The notes under the pieces were generated by a model that saw only the letters and a list, made by a program, of their open reading frames with translations, had not been told where the DNA came from and made no database searches. Shown here piece after piece: positions 1 to 7,308 of a stretch of DNA of 7,359 bases. The position numbers were made by a program, and so were the translations under genes. This DNA comes from Cytophagaceae bacterium (lineage in GTDB: Bacteria; Bacteroidota; Bacteroidia; Cytophagales; Spirosomataceae): assembly GCA_947459055.1 (NCBI GenBank), contig CANHCG010000080.1, positions 1-7,359 of the forward strand, read 5' to 3'. Numbering within the stretch: the first letter of the stretch is position 1; each line of letters starts with the position of its first letter.

Positions 1-1271
1 TTATTTGGATCACGCAAACCTAAGCGCGTTCCCATCTCCAAGCGCAACTCATTTAATTGCTTGCGCACCTTATCCCCATCCCCACTTAAAATCAAAATCA
101 AATCTCCCGCTTCCGCCCCAAAGGCCGAACCCCATCCAGCCAAATCTGCCTCCGAATAAAATTTATCCACCGAGGATTTGATCACCCCATCTGGCTGAAC
201 ACGCGCATATATTAGCCCTTTGGCACCGATTTGTGGCCGACGAACAAAATCCGTCAACTCATCCAATTGCTTCCGCGTATATTCCGCCGCCCCTTTGGCA
301 CATATCCCTACCACCGTATTCGCCGAATCAAACACTTGAAAATCCTTCCCGCTCGTCATATCCACACCCTCACCCTTCAACTCCACAAATTGCATCCCAA
401 ACCGAATATCCGGTTTATCCGACCCATAGTATTTCATCGCATCCGCATAGGTCATCCGCGAAACCGTACCTATATCGATTTTCTTTACATTCAAAAACAA
501 ATGACGAATCAAGCCCTCAAACATATTCAATACATCCTCCTGCTCCACAAATGACATTTCACAATCAATCTGCGTAAACTCCGGTTGGCGATCCGCCCGC
601 AAATCCTCATCACGGAAACACTTCACTAATTGGTAATATCGATCAAAACCAGACACCATCAACAATTGCTTAAAGGTCTGCGGTGACTGCGGTAACGCAT
701 AAAATTCCCCCGGATTCATCCGCGAAGGAACCACAAAATCCCGCGCTCCCTCCGGCGTCGATTTAATCAAAACAGGCGTCTCCACCTCAATAAAATCTTG
801 CTCATCCAAATACCGCCGCACCTCTTTCGCCACCTGATGACGCAAACGCAAACTCTCACGAATCGGCGTGCGACGCAAATCCAAATACCGGTATTTCATT
901 CGAATATCATCCCCTCCATCCGTTTCATCCTCAATCAAAAAAGGCGGTAATTTCGCCGGATTCAAAACCTTAATCTCCGAAACCTTGATTTCCACATCGC
1001 CCGTAGGCAATTTATCATTCTTCGCCAATCGCTCTACAACCACCCCGTGCGCCTCTACCACAAACTCGCGACCCAAGCCGCGGGCAATTTGCAAAGCCTC
1101 CGCGGTCGATTTACCTTCCTCCAACATCAATTGAGTAATCCCATATCGATCCCGTAGATCCACCCAAATCATCCCCCCTTTATCTCTCGTTTTTTGAACC
1201 CAACCACATAAAGTCACTTCTTGACCTACATGTGCCATTCGTAATTCGCCATTGGTGTGTGTACGTAGCAT
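1..1271 (-). CDS. aspS: Aspartyl-tRNA synthetase, C-terminal part cut off by the window edge
   Basis: Class II aminoacyl-tRNA synthetase that charges tRNA-Asp with aspartate in the cytoplasm. The window holds 423 complete residues of a family that usually has about 580-600. Seen: an N-terminal OB-fold anticodon-binding region (about 1-110, with [19 protein letters not shown]), TPEGARD at 172-178, LPQSPQ at 193-198, and the motif 2 stretch [18 protein letters not shown] from F219, with the ATP-contacting Arg at 220. The bacterial-type insertion domain follows from about 290 to the edge. Motif 3 is outside the window. The start is placed at 1271 because [11 protein letters not shown] matches the conserved AspRS N-terminus; an in-frame ATG at 1238 would remove that strand. 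The upstream GAGGA, 3 nt before the ATG, is the only clear purine-rich ribosome site here, and a stop lies in frame at 1290-1292. The gene is divergent from the desaturase at 1401. No frameshift was seen. Identity is very secure. Confidence 0.97.
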   Translation of the reverse strand, partial: MLRTHTNGELRMAHVGQEVTLCGWVQKTRDKGGMIWVDLRDRYGITQLMLEEGKSTAEALQIARGLGREFVVEAHGVVVERLAKNDKLPTGDVEIKVSEIKVLNPAKLPPFLIEDETDGGDDIRMKYRYLDLRRTPIRESLRLRHQVAKEVRRYLDEQDFIEVETPVLIKSTPEGARDFVVPSRMNPGEFYALPQSPQTFKQLLMVSGFDRYYQLVKCFRDEDLRADRQPEFTQIDCEMSFVEQEDVLNMFEGLIRHLFLNVKKIDIGTVSRMTYADAMKYYGSDKPDIRFGMQFVELKGEGVDMTSGKDFQVFDSANTVVGICAKGAAEYTRKQLDELTDFVRRPQIGAKGLIYARVQPDGVIKSSVDKFYSEADLAGWGSAFGAEAGDLILILSGDGDKVRKQLNELRLEMGTRLGLRDPN

Positions 1272-1302
1272 ATTTCCTCGCGCAGAATTTTAAAAATTTG
1301 TG

Positions 1303-1310
1303 CAAAAATA
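1303..1310 (-). promoter_or_regulatory. Putative aspS promoter, -7 box TATTTTTG
   Basis: On the minus strand the sequence TATTTTTG matches the Bacteroidota primary-sigma -7 consensus TAnnTTTG exactly. A T-rich tract (TTTTT) about 20 nt upstream could serve as the -33 element, although it lacks the usual final G. Transcription would begin near 1296 and leave a leader of about 25 nt before the aspS ATG. The motif is short and the DNA is AT-rich, so a chance match is possible. Confidence 0.45.
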
Positions 1311-1327
1311 CTCAAATTGGACTTGAG
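1311..1327. repeat. Imperfect dyad in the aspS/crtD divergent region
   Basis: CTCAA at 1311-1315 and TTGAG at 1323-1327 form an inverted repeat around a 7-bp centre, with one further T-A pair and a wobble inside. It touches the putative aspS -7 box, where a regulator could sit between the two divergent genes. Five perfect base pairs per arm is weak evidence, and no regulator family is recognised. Confidence 0.2.
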
Positions 1328-1400
1328 GGAAAAACATTTAGCCTTTTATTCTTTCCTTCCCTCGAATTCCGTAATTTCGAACTTTCAAAATCTTTGTTTT

Positions 1401-2870
1401 ATGGCTTCTTTTGGCATTGTTGGATCAGGAATCGGAGGCATCGCACTCGCCATCCGTATGGCAGTTTTAGGCCAAAAAGTCAGCGTCTTCGAAGCCAATG
1501 CTTATCCCGGTGGTAAACTTTGCCAAATCGAAGTAAACGGATTTCGCTTCGACGCCGGCCCTTCCCTATTTACGCTACCTACCTTAGTCGACGAACTATT
1601 TGCCCTAGCCGGCAAAAACCCCAGGGATTATTTTAATTACCAAAAACTCCCCGTCATCTGCCACTATTTTTGGGAAGACGGAACGCGCCTCGACACCTTT
1701 GCCGACCCGCAAAAAACTGCCCAAGCATTCGCCGAAAAACTAGGCGAAAATCCCGAAAAAATTCACCAATATTTACAAAGTCTAGAAACAAAATACCAAA
1801 TCATCAGTGAACTTTTTTTAGAAAATTCCTTGCATGATTATCGGACTTGGACCGGCAAAAAAGCACTAAAAGGCTACATGAACCTCGGGAAATTAGGTTT
1901 GTTTTCAAGTATGCACGCAGCTAATGCCCAAACATTCCAACATCCCAAAACGGTCCAACTCTTCGACCGCTATGCCACCTATAACGGCTCCGACCCCTAT
2001 CAAACCCCCGCCACCTTAGGCATTATCCCCCATTTGGAATACAATATCGGCGCATTTTTTCCCGAAGGAGGTATGATTTCCATCACCAATTCCTTGGTTG
2101 AACTAGCGAAGGATTTAGGTGTTAAGTTTCATTTCAACGAAAAAGTCGTCGAAATTCTCACCCAAAACAAGCAAGCTAAGGGTCTCAAAACCGAAAAAGC
2201 CAACTATGCCTTCGATTATGTGGCAAGCAACATGGATATTCGACCTACCTATCAAAAACTTTTGCCCACCCAAAAAGCACCGAAAAAACTATTGAATCAA
2301 CCTAAATCGAGCTCAGGCATCATTTTTTATTGGGGTATCAATACCCCTTTTGAGGAAGTAGGCGTCCACAATATATTTTTCTCTGACCACTACGAAGAAG
2401 AATTTAAGGCGATTTTCCAGGACAAAACCCTATCCAACGACCCCACCGCCTACCTCCACATTTCTAGTAAAGTAAATGCAGCCGATGCCCCAGCAGGTGG
2501 AGAGAATTGGTTTATCTTAGTAAATGCCCCGGCGAATGAAGGGCAGGATTGGGAAGCGTTGGTCAATCAAACTCGTGAAAATGTCATTCGAAAAATATCC
2601 AAATGCCTCGGAAAAGATATAAGACAACATATCGTCGCCGAAGACATCCTCGACCCCCGAAGCATCGAAACACGTACCTCTAGTTCAGGAGGAGCCCTCT
2701 ATGGCAATGCGTCCAATAACAAATTCGCGGCCTTTTTACGCCATCCAACCTATCGCTCAGCCATTAAGAACCTCTATTGGGTCGGTGGCAGCGTACATCC
2801 CGGCGGAGGAATTCCCCTCTGTATATCCTCGGCAAAAATTGCCGCCAAACATTTTCAAGAAAATACGTAA
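1401..2870 (+). CDS. crtD: CrtI/CrtD-family carotenoid desaturase (1-hydroxycarotenoid 3,4-desaturase-like)
   Basis: FAD-dependent amine-oxidase-fold enzyme of 489 aa that introduces double bonds into carotenoids at the membrane. Seen: the N-terminal Rossmann dinucleotide loop GSGIGG (8-13) followed by VFEANAYPGGKL (29-40), then FDAGPSLFTLP (50-60), the central FDRYATYNGSDPYQTP stretch (188-203), and the C-terminal FAD-binding segment LYWVGGSVHPGGGIPLC (458-474). From recalled family sequences, the wording (FDAGPSLFT, RYATYNGS, SNMDI, GGSVHPGGGIPLC) resembles the Bacteroidota proteins annotated as CrtD more than phytoene desaturase CrtI; substrate choice cannot be proved here. The ATG at 1401 is chosen because the Rossmann strand begins four residues later; a TTG at 1317 would add 28 unrelated residues. 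There is no Shine-Dalgarno, as is usual in this phylum. A near-consensus TAATTTCG (1372-1379) is a weak promoter candidate. No other carotenoid gene is in the window. The coding strand is clearly C-rich, unlike recQ's end and purD. Confidence 0.9.
   Translation: MASFGIVGSGIGGIALAIRMAVLGQKVSVFEANAYPGGKLCQIEVNGFRFDAGPSLFTLPTLVDELFALAGKNPRDYFNYQKLPVICHYFWEDGTRLDTFADPQKTAQAFAEKLGENPEKIHQYLQSLETKYQIISELFLENSLHDYRTWTGKKALKGYMNLGKLGLFSSMHAANAQTFQHPKTVQLFDRYATYNGSDPYQTPATLGIIPHLEYNIGAFFPEGGMISITNSLVELAKDLGVKFHFNEKVVEILTQNKQAKGLKTEKANYAFDYVASNMDIRPTYQKLLPTQKAPKKLLNQPKSSSGIIFYWGINTPFEEVGVHNIFFSDHYEEEFKAIFQDKTLSNDPTAYLHISSKVNAADAPAGGENWFILVNAPANEGQDWEALVNQTRENVIRKISKCLGKDIRQHIVAEDILDPRSIETRTSSSGGALYGNASNNKFAAFLRHPTYRSAIKNLYWVGGSVHPGGGIPLCISSAKIAAKHFQENT
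2332..2347. repeat. Perfect palindromic hairpin inside the desaturase gene
   Basis: GGGGTAT and ATACCCC flank a CA dinucleotide. In RNA this would most likely be a 6-bp GC-rich stem with a UCAA tetraloop, followed by TTTTG. It lies in the middle of the desaturase coding frame (residues about 311-316, WGINTP). It may only reflect codon choice. Confidence 0.45.
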
Positions 2871-2895
2871 TTTTACGATCTAATTTAACAATCCT

Positions 2896-3372
2896 ATGAT
2901 TCAACGACCACAAACCCTCTTTTACGCCTTAGCTATTTTAGGCAATAGTTTCGTTACGTCTGGCTTAGCGATTTGGACAAAATCTGGTAGTTCGGGCCAA
3001 CAAATTGATTTTTTTTCTAATCAATGGGTCTTATTACAAAATGCCAAAGAAGTGAGCACTCACAGTACCATCATTTTGCCTTTGTTAATCACATTATCAA
3101 CCATCATCACGCTTGCTTCCATCTTTTCATTCAAGAAACGAATGCGTCAAATGACCCTTGGATTAATCAATTCCTTAGTTTTAGCCGGTTCGATGGCTTA
3201 TGCATTTTGGATTATATTCAAAGAGGCGATGCCCGTTTTTGAACCAGAAACACAGGGCCATTATGGCTATGGATTTTATGCCTTGGTCGTTTCTTTATTG
3301 GCCAATATGATTGCGAATCGCTTAGTTCGAAAAGATGAAATGTTGGTGCAATCCTCCAACCGCATGCGCTAA
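2896..3372 (+). CDS. DUF4293 family four-helix membrane protein
   Basis: A 158-aa integral membrane protein of unknown function. The opening MIQRPQTLFYALAI and the charged tail RKDEMLVQSSNRMR resemble the conserved ends (MIQRIQT..., RKDEKLVRS..RLR) of DUF4293 proteins, which are found in Bacteroidota. Four hydrophobic helices are visible at about 8-27, 57-79, 86-108 and 124-143. Helices 1 and 2 are joined by a polar loop of about 29 residues, and helices 2 and 3 by a short basic turn (KKRMRQ). The basic C-terminal tail and this turn suggest that both ends are cytoplasmic. No catalytic motif is seen. The gene starts 25 bp after the desaturase stop on the same strand and is followed at once by a terminator, so the two are probably co-transcribed; a functional link to pigment synthesis is not shown. 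The start is the only sensible ATG and has no Shine-Dalgarno. Confidence 0.85.
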   Translation: MIQRPQTLFYALAILGNSFVTSGLAIWTKSGSSGQQIDFFSNQWVLLQNAKEVSTHSTIILPLLITLSTIITLASIFSFKKRMRQMTLGLINSLVLAGSMAYAFWIIFKEAMPVFEPETQGHYGYGFYALVVSLLANMIANRLVRKDEMLVQSSNRMR

Positions 3373-3392
3373 TCAGACTCCATAGGCTTTCT

Positions 3393-3431
3393 AAAGGTCG
3401 TGAAGATGAATGAATCTCACGGCCTTTTTTT
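3393..3431 (+). terminator. Intrinsic terminator after the DUF4293 gene
   Basis: GGTCGTGA (3396-3403) pairs with TCACGGCC (3417-3424), with one G-T wobble. The stem can extend by three more pairs past a bulged A, leaving a 6-nt loop. A run of seven T follows (3425-3431), and AAA before the stem can pair with the first Ts. It lies 20 bp after the stop codon. It ends the crtD-DUF4293 unit and separates it from recQ. On the minus strand the same hairpin is followed by only TTT, so it is directional. Confidence 0.9.
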
Positions 3432-3544
3432 GTTTCATCATAGGCAATTGGCTCATGTTTTTTGCTTACCTGATTCGATGCCTCCGTATCAAAGGCTTCT
3501 GAATCAATAGCATCGATTAGTTGGGAAATTGCCTCTGATTCCTC

Positions 3545-3563
3545 CAGCAAAACTTTTTTGCTG
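3545..3563. repeat. Perfect 8-bp inverted repeat upstream of recQ
   Basis: CAGCAAAA (3545-3552) and TTTTGCTG (3556-3563) are exact reverse complements around a 3-nt centre CTT. The repeat ends 9 bp before the TATTTTTG box, so as DNA it would lie in the -15 to -35 part of a promoter and could be an operator. If transcribed from further upstream it could form a small hairpin. No matching regulator is recognised. Confidence 0.6.
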
Positions 3564-3572
3564 TGGATTGGA

Positions 3573-3580
3573 TATTTTTG
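3573..3580 (+). promoter_or_regulatory. Putative recQ promoter, -7 box TATTTTTG
   Basis: An exact match to the Bacteroidota TAnnTTTG -7 consensus, downstream of the terminator and upstream of recQ. A start near 3587 would give a leader of about 93 nt. The nearest upstream TTTG (3557-3560) is too close (12 nt) for a standard -33 element, so the promoter call is tentative. Confidence 0.35.
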
Positions 3581-3679
3581 CTTAATTTCAAATCTAGATG
3601 AATTTTTGATTCCGAAAAAATAATCAAGAATACTGATTAAGGAATCCAAAAAAGAAACATAACAGCCGAATATCAACTT

Positions 3680-5992
3680 ATGCCTATTTCGATAACTAAA
3701 GAAGTGTTGAATGAAGAACTCAAAAAAACATTTGGGTTCAGCCAGTTCCGTGGAGAACAAGAGGCCATCATTCAAAACACCCTTCAAGGCCACAATAGCT
3801 TTGTTTTAATGCCGACAGGCGCTGGCAAATCGCTTTGTTATCAATTGCCCGCCATCGTGATGCCAGGTACGGCAATTGTCATTTCACCTTTGATTGCCTT
3901 GATGAAAAATCAGGTGGATCAATTGGTCGCTTTTGGCGTCAATGCCCAATTCCTAAATTCCTCATTGAGTCGCGCGGAAATCAATCGGGTGAAAGCTGAA
4001 GTGATTAATGGGCAGGTGAAGTTGCTTTACATCGCACCAGAATCGTTGAACAAGCAGGAGAATTTAAATTTTCTCCAACAAGCCAATATTTCCTTCGTCG
4101 CCATCGATGAAGCCCATTGTATTTCTGAATGGGGCCATGATTTTAGACCTGAATACCGAAAAATACGCGCCATCATCGAATCGATTGACGCGAAATTACC
4201 CATCATCGCATTAACGGCTACCGCGACTCCGAAAGTCCAACAAGACATTCAGAAAACCCTAAACCTCGACGATGCTAAAGTCTTTAAATCCTCTTTTAAT
4301 CGGAAAAATCTATATTATGAGATCCGCTCTAAAAAGGATATTGACAAACAATTAATCCGCTATATCAAAGGCCATGCCGGAAAAGCAGGCATTATTTATT
4401 GCCTCAGTCGGAAGCGCGTGGAAGAAATTTCGGATTTGCTACTGGTCAATGGCATCAAAGCCCTACCCTACCATGCGGGACTAGATCCGCAGGTTCGGAT
4501 GGCGAATCAAGAAGCTTTTTTGAACGAAGAAGTGGAAGTCATGGTGGCGACCATTGCCTTTGGTATGGGCATTGACAAACCCGATGTGCGCTTTGTTATT
4601 CATTATGATGCGCCAAAATCACTCGAGGGCTATTACCAAGAAACGGGCCGCGCGGGCCGCGATGGCTTAGATGGGACCTGTATTTTGTTTTACACCTATG
4701 ATGACATTTTAAAATTAGATAAGTTCAATAAGGATAAAGCCGTTTCAGAAAAGGAAAATGCCAAATTATTATTGACCGAAATGGTCTATTATGCCAATTT
4801 AGGGGTTTGTCGGCGCAAGCAATTGCTCAGTTATTTTGGCGAATTCATGGCGGATAATTGTGGCTTTTGCGATAACTGCATGCATCCGACACCTACCTTC
4901 AAAGCCGAAGAAGAAGTTAGTTTACTATTAGAAGCCGTTTTACAAACGGGAGAGAAATTCGAGGCGGAACACATCGCGGATGTATTGGAAGGGAAAAACA
5001 ACCCCTATGTAACGAGTAATGAACAGGGGAGTTTATCGGTTTTTGGCAAAGGGAAAGAAGTTTCTTGGAATAAAATTGTGGAAGAGGAGGAGGATGAAGA
5101 GGATTCAGAGGAGGATGAGGACGCACCGAAGAAGAAAATGGTACTTCGGAAAAAGTCTGCGAAAGAGATAAATCCCGAAGACGAAAAATCACCTTGGATT
5201 TCATTTATCAAGCAAGTCGTGATACATGGCCTTTTGGAAAAGGACATCGAAAATTATGGCATTCTAAAATTAAGTGAAAAAGGGAAGGCTTTTTTACAAG
5301 ACTCGCATCCACTTACGTTTTCCCGCGATCATGATTATGAGAAGGAGGCGACCGACAATGAAAATGAGGAGGAAAATTTAGCCCTAGGGGCGAAGGCCTA
5401 CGATGCAGCCTTGTTTGAAATATTAAAAAACCTGCGAAAAAAGGTGGCCAAGGAGAAAAACTTGCCGCCTTATGTGATTTTCCAGGATCCTTCGCTTGAA
5501 GAAATGGCGACGACATACCCTACTTCGCAGGAAGAAATGGCCCAAATAAATGGGGTCGGGATGGGAAAAGTAGTCAAATTTGGCAAGCAATTTTTAGATG
5601 CCATTTTGCGTTATGTGGAGGAAAATGAAATCGAAACGGCGAAAGAAGTCGTTGTGAAATCCACAGTGAATAAGTCGAAGATTAAAATTCATATTATCCA
5701 ACAGGTCGATCGGAAAATCGATTTGGACGTCATTGCCGAACAAAAAGAGATTTCGATGTTTGAATTAATTCAAGAAATCGAAGCGATTTGTTATTCTGGC
5801 ACAAAATTGAATTTGGATTATTTTATTAATCAAGTGATTGAGCCCGATAAGCAGGAAGAAATATTCGATTACTTCATGACTGCCGATTCGGATAATATTG
5901 CAACGGCCCTCGATAATTGCAACATCGAGGATGTTAGCGAAGAAGAATTGCGATTAATGCGCATCAAGTTTTTAAGTGAATTAGCCAATTAG
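3680..5992 (+). CDS. recQ: ATP-dependent DNA helicase RecQ
   Basis: 3'-5' superfamily 2 helicase that unwinds DNA for recombination repair and fork rescue. Seen in order: motif 0 FGFSQFRGEQEAI (18-30), Walker A MPTGAGKS (44-51), DEAH (143-146) with the RecQ aromatic loop running on to about 159, TATAT (179-183), motif V region IAFGMGIDKPD (292-302), motif VI YYQETGRAGRDG (318-329), and the zinc-binding cysteines C377, C394, C397 and C400. A winged-helix RQC region follows, then an HRDC domain (about 572-648, with LPPYVIFQDPSLEEMATTYP) and a C-terminal helical, HTH-like tail (about 660-770) typical of Bacteroidota RecQ. At 770 aa it is longer than the roughly 730 aa usual in the phylum as I recall it; the excess is a charged insertion at about 460-500 containing 13 acidic residues out of 14 (468-481) followed by a Lys/Arg cluster. 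The ATG fits the family start and has no Shine-Dalgarno. It is followed after 10 bp by purD. Confidence 0.97.
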   Translation: MPISITKEVLNEELKKTFGFSQFRGEQEAIIQNTLQGHNSFVLMPTGAGKSLCYQLPAIVMPGTAIVISPLIALMKNQVDQLVAFGVNAQFLNSSLSRAEINRVKAEVINGQVKLLYIAPESLNKQENLNFLQQANISFVAIDEAHCISEWGHDFRPEYRKIRAIIESIDAKLPIIALTATATPKVQQDIQKTLNLDDAKVFKSSFNRKNLYYEIRSKKDIDKQLIRYIKGHAGKAGIIYCLSRKRVEEISDLLLVNGIKALPYHAGLDPQVRMANQEAFLNEEVEVMVATIAFGMGIDKPDVRFVIHYDAPKSLEGYYQETGRAGRDGLDGTCILFYTYDDILKLDKFNKDKAVSEKENAKLLLTEMVYYANLGVCRRKQLLSYFGEFMADNCGFCDNCMHPTPTFKAEEEVSLLLEAVLQTGEKFEAEHIADVLEGKNNPYVTSNEQGSLSVFGKGKEVSWNKIVEEEEDEEDSEEDEDAPKKKMVLRKKSAKEINPEDEKSPWISFIKQVVIHGLLEKDIENYGILKLSEKGKAFLQDSHPLTFSRDHDYEKEATDNENEEENLALGAKAYDAALFEILKNLRKKVAKEKNLPPYVIFQDPSLEEMATTYPTSQEEMAQINGVGMGKVVKFGKQFLDAILRYVEENEIETAKEVVVKSTVNKSKIKIHIIQQVDRKIDLDVIAEQKEISMFELIQEIEAICYSGTKLNLDYFINQVIEPDKQEEIFDYFMTADSDNIATALDNCNIEDVSEEELRLMRIKFLSELAN

Positions 5993-6002
5993 ATTAACTT
6001 TT

Positions 6003-7289
6003 ATGAATGTATTAATTTTGGGATCGGGAGGACGTGAGCACGCATTTGCGTGGAAAATATCCCAAAGTCCAGTTCTAAATCAACTTTTTATTGCCCCCGG
6101 AAATCCTGGAACCGCTTCTTTGGGAACGAATCTTTCAATTTCGGTTAACGATTTTGAGGCCATCGCCCAAGCGGTTCGAAGCTATGACATCGGATTGGTA
6201 TTGGTTGGACCCGAAGAACCCTTGGTTCGTGGAATTCGAAATTTTTTAGAATCTCAGGAAGATTTGAGACATGTGGGCATTGTGGGGCCAGGTGCGGATG
6301 GTGCTCAATTAGAGGGGAGTAAAGATTTTTCAAAGAATTTCATGCACAAATATGGCGTTCCTACGGCCGCCTCGGAAACCTTTACAAAGGATACGATAGA
6401 CGCAGGTTTGGCCTATTTAGAGGCACAATCCTTACCCATTGTGTTAAAAGCAGATGGATTAGCAGCAGGCAAAGGGGTAATTATTGCCCAATCTTTGGCC
6501 GAAGCAAAAAGTGCGTTAAAGGAAATGCTATTGGACGCGAAATTTGGTGCAGCGAGTGATAAGGTTGTGATTGAGCAATTTTTACGAGGGATTGAATTAT
6601 CTGTTTTTGTATTAACGGATGGCGAAGATTTTGTGGTTTTGCCAGAAGCGAAGGATTATAAACGCATAGGCGACAATGACGAGGGTTTGAATACGGGGGG
6701 AATGGGCGCGGTTTCGCCGGTGCCCTTTGCGACAGAATCCTTTATGAATTTGGTGGAGAGAAAGGTGATCAAACCTACACTCGAAGGTTTAAAGGCGGAG
6801 GGGATTCGATATCAAGGATTTATTTTTATCGGCTTAATGAATCATGAGGGGGAACCTTACGTGATCGAATACAATGCGCGGATGGGAGATCCGGAAACGG
6901 AAGTGGTTATGCCACGAATTGAATCAGATTTCTTATCTTTGTTGATTGCCGTCGCTCAAGTTCAATTAAAAGGACAAACGCTTCAGATTTCGGATCAATT
7001 TGCGGTGACAACCATGGTTGTGGCCGGCGGTTACCCGGAAGAATATCGAAAAGGGGATGTTATTACGAATTTAGCGCAGGTAGAGGAAGCTTTGATTTTT
7101 CATGCGGGAACAAAGGAAGAAGATGGGCAAATTAAAACCCAAGGTGGCCGGGTTATGGCTTTCACGGGAACTTCGAATACCTTAGAAAATGCCATTCAAA
7201 AGTCGCAAAAGGCGGCTTTGACGGTAAAATTTGAGGGCAAAAATTTTAGACGAGACATTGGCTTAGACGTATTACGGTACAAGGTTTAG
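6003..7289 (+). CDS. purD: Phosphoribosylamine-glycine ligase (GAR synthetase)
   Basis: Cytoplasmic ATP-grasp enzyme for the second step of de novo purine synthesis: 5-phosphoribosylamine + glycine + ATP gives glycinamide ribonucleotide. The 428-aa length is full size for the monofunctional bacterial enzyme. Seen: N-terminal GSGGREHA (7-14), APGNPGT (31-37), the ATP-grasp segment LKADGLAAGKGV (148-159), GGMGA (232-236), the metal/ATP-site stretch EYNARMGDPETE (289-300), and the C-terminal subdomain with AGGYPEEYRKGD (341-352). It starts 10 bp after the recQ stop on the same strand with no terminator between, so it is probably co-transcribed with recQ. No purine riboswitch or other pur gene is visible nearby. 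All key motifs are intact, and the coding strand is G-rich. Confidence 0.98.
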   Translation: MNVLILGSGGREHAFAWKISQSPVLNQLFIAPGNPGTASLGTNLSISVNDFEAIAQAVRSYDIGLVLVGPEEPLVRGIRNFLESQEDLRHVGIVGPGADGAQLEGSKDFSKNFMHKYGVPTAASETFTKDTIDAGLAYLEAQSLPIVLKADGLAAGKGVIIAQSLAEAKSALKEMLLDAKFGAASDKVVIEQFLRGIELSVFVLTDGEDFVVLPEAKDYKRIGDNDEGLNTGGMGAVSPVPFATESFMNLVERKVIKPTLEGLKAEGIRYQGFIFIGLMNHEGEPYVIEYNARMGDPETEVVMPRIESDFLSLLIAVAQVQLKGQTLQISDQFAVTTMVVAGGYPEEYRKGDVITNLAQVEEALIFHAGTKEEDGQIKTQGGRVMAFTGTSNTLENAIQKSQKAALTVKFEGKNFRRDIGLDVLRYKV

Positions 7290-7308
7290 GTTGATTTAGC
7301 AACATATT

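Larger units (their letters stand above)
3373..3679. other. Intergenic region between the DUF4293 gene and recQ
   Basis: These 307 bp hold no convincing gene. Contents in order: the terminator (3393-3431); a mixed stretch with no clear signal (3432-3544), including the loosely spaced inverted pair TCGATGC/GCATCGA; the perfect inverted repeat 3545-3563; a TATTTTTG box (3573-3580); and an A-rich leader up to the recQ ATG. The only plus-strand ATG reading frame seen is 15 codons (3455-3502), too short to support. One minus-strand frame stays open through the whole region but its only ATG lies inside recQ. Confidence 0.7.

Noticed and set aside
231..577. Two overlapping plus-strand open frames of 107 and 114 codons
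   Set aside because: Both are antisense to the well-supported aspS frame, have low-complexity His/Pro/Ser-rich translations and match no family I recognise.
868..1134. Plus-strand open frame of 88 codons
   Set aside because: Antisense to the conserved N-terminal half of AspRS; no protein-like features.
1317..1400. Upstream TTG start that would lengthen the desaturase by 28 residues
   Set aside because: The extra residues precede the Rossmann strand that begins this family and look like translated intergenic DNA; the ATG at 1401 fits the family length.
3455..3502. 15-codon plus-strand reading frame in the intergenic region
   Set aside because: Too short, with no ribosome site or recognisable product.
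3218..3793. Minus-strand 191-codon frame as an intact gene
   Set aside because: It overlaps the end of the DUF4293 gene, a terminator and the start of recQ; its only ATG is inside recQ. Kept only as a finding about the intergenic part.
4644..4661. Perfect tandem 9-bp repeat CGGGCCGCG
   Set aside because: It encodes the repeated Gly-Arg of helicase motif VI (GRAGRD) with the same codons; explained by the protein sequence.
5005..5247. Minus-strand frame with a long serine run
   Set aside because: It is the antisense of the acidic Glu/Asp codons of RecQ, so the serine run is a by-product.
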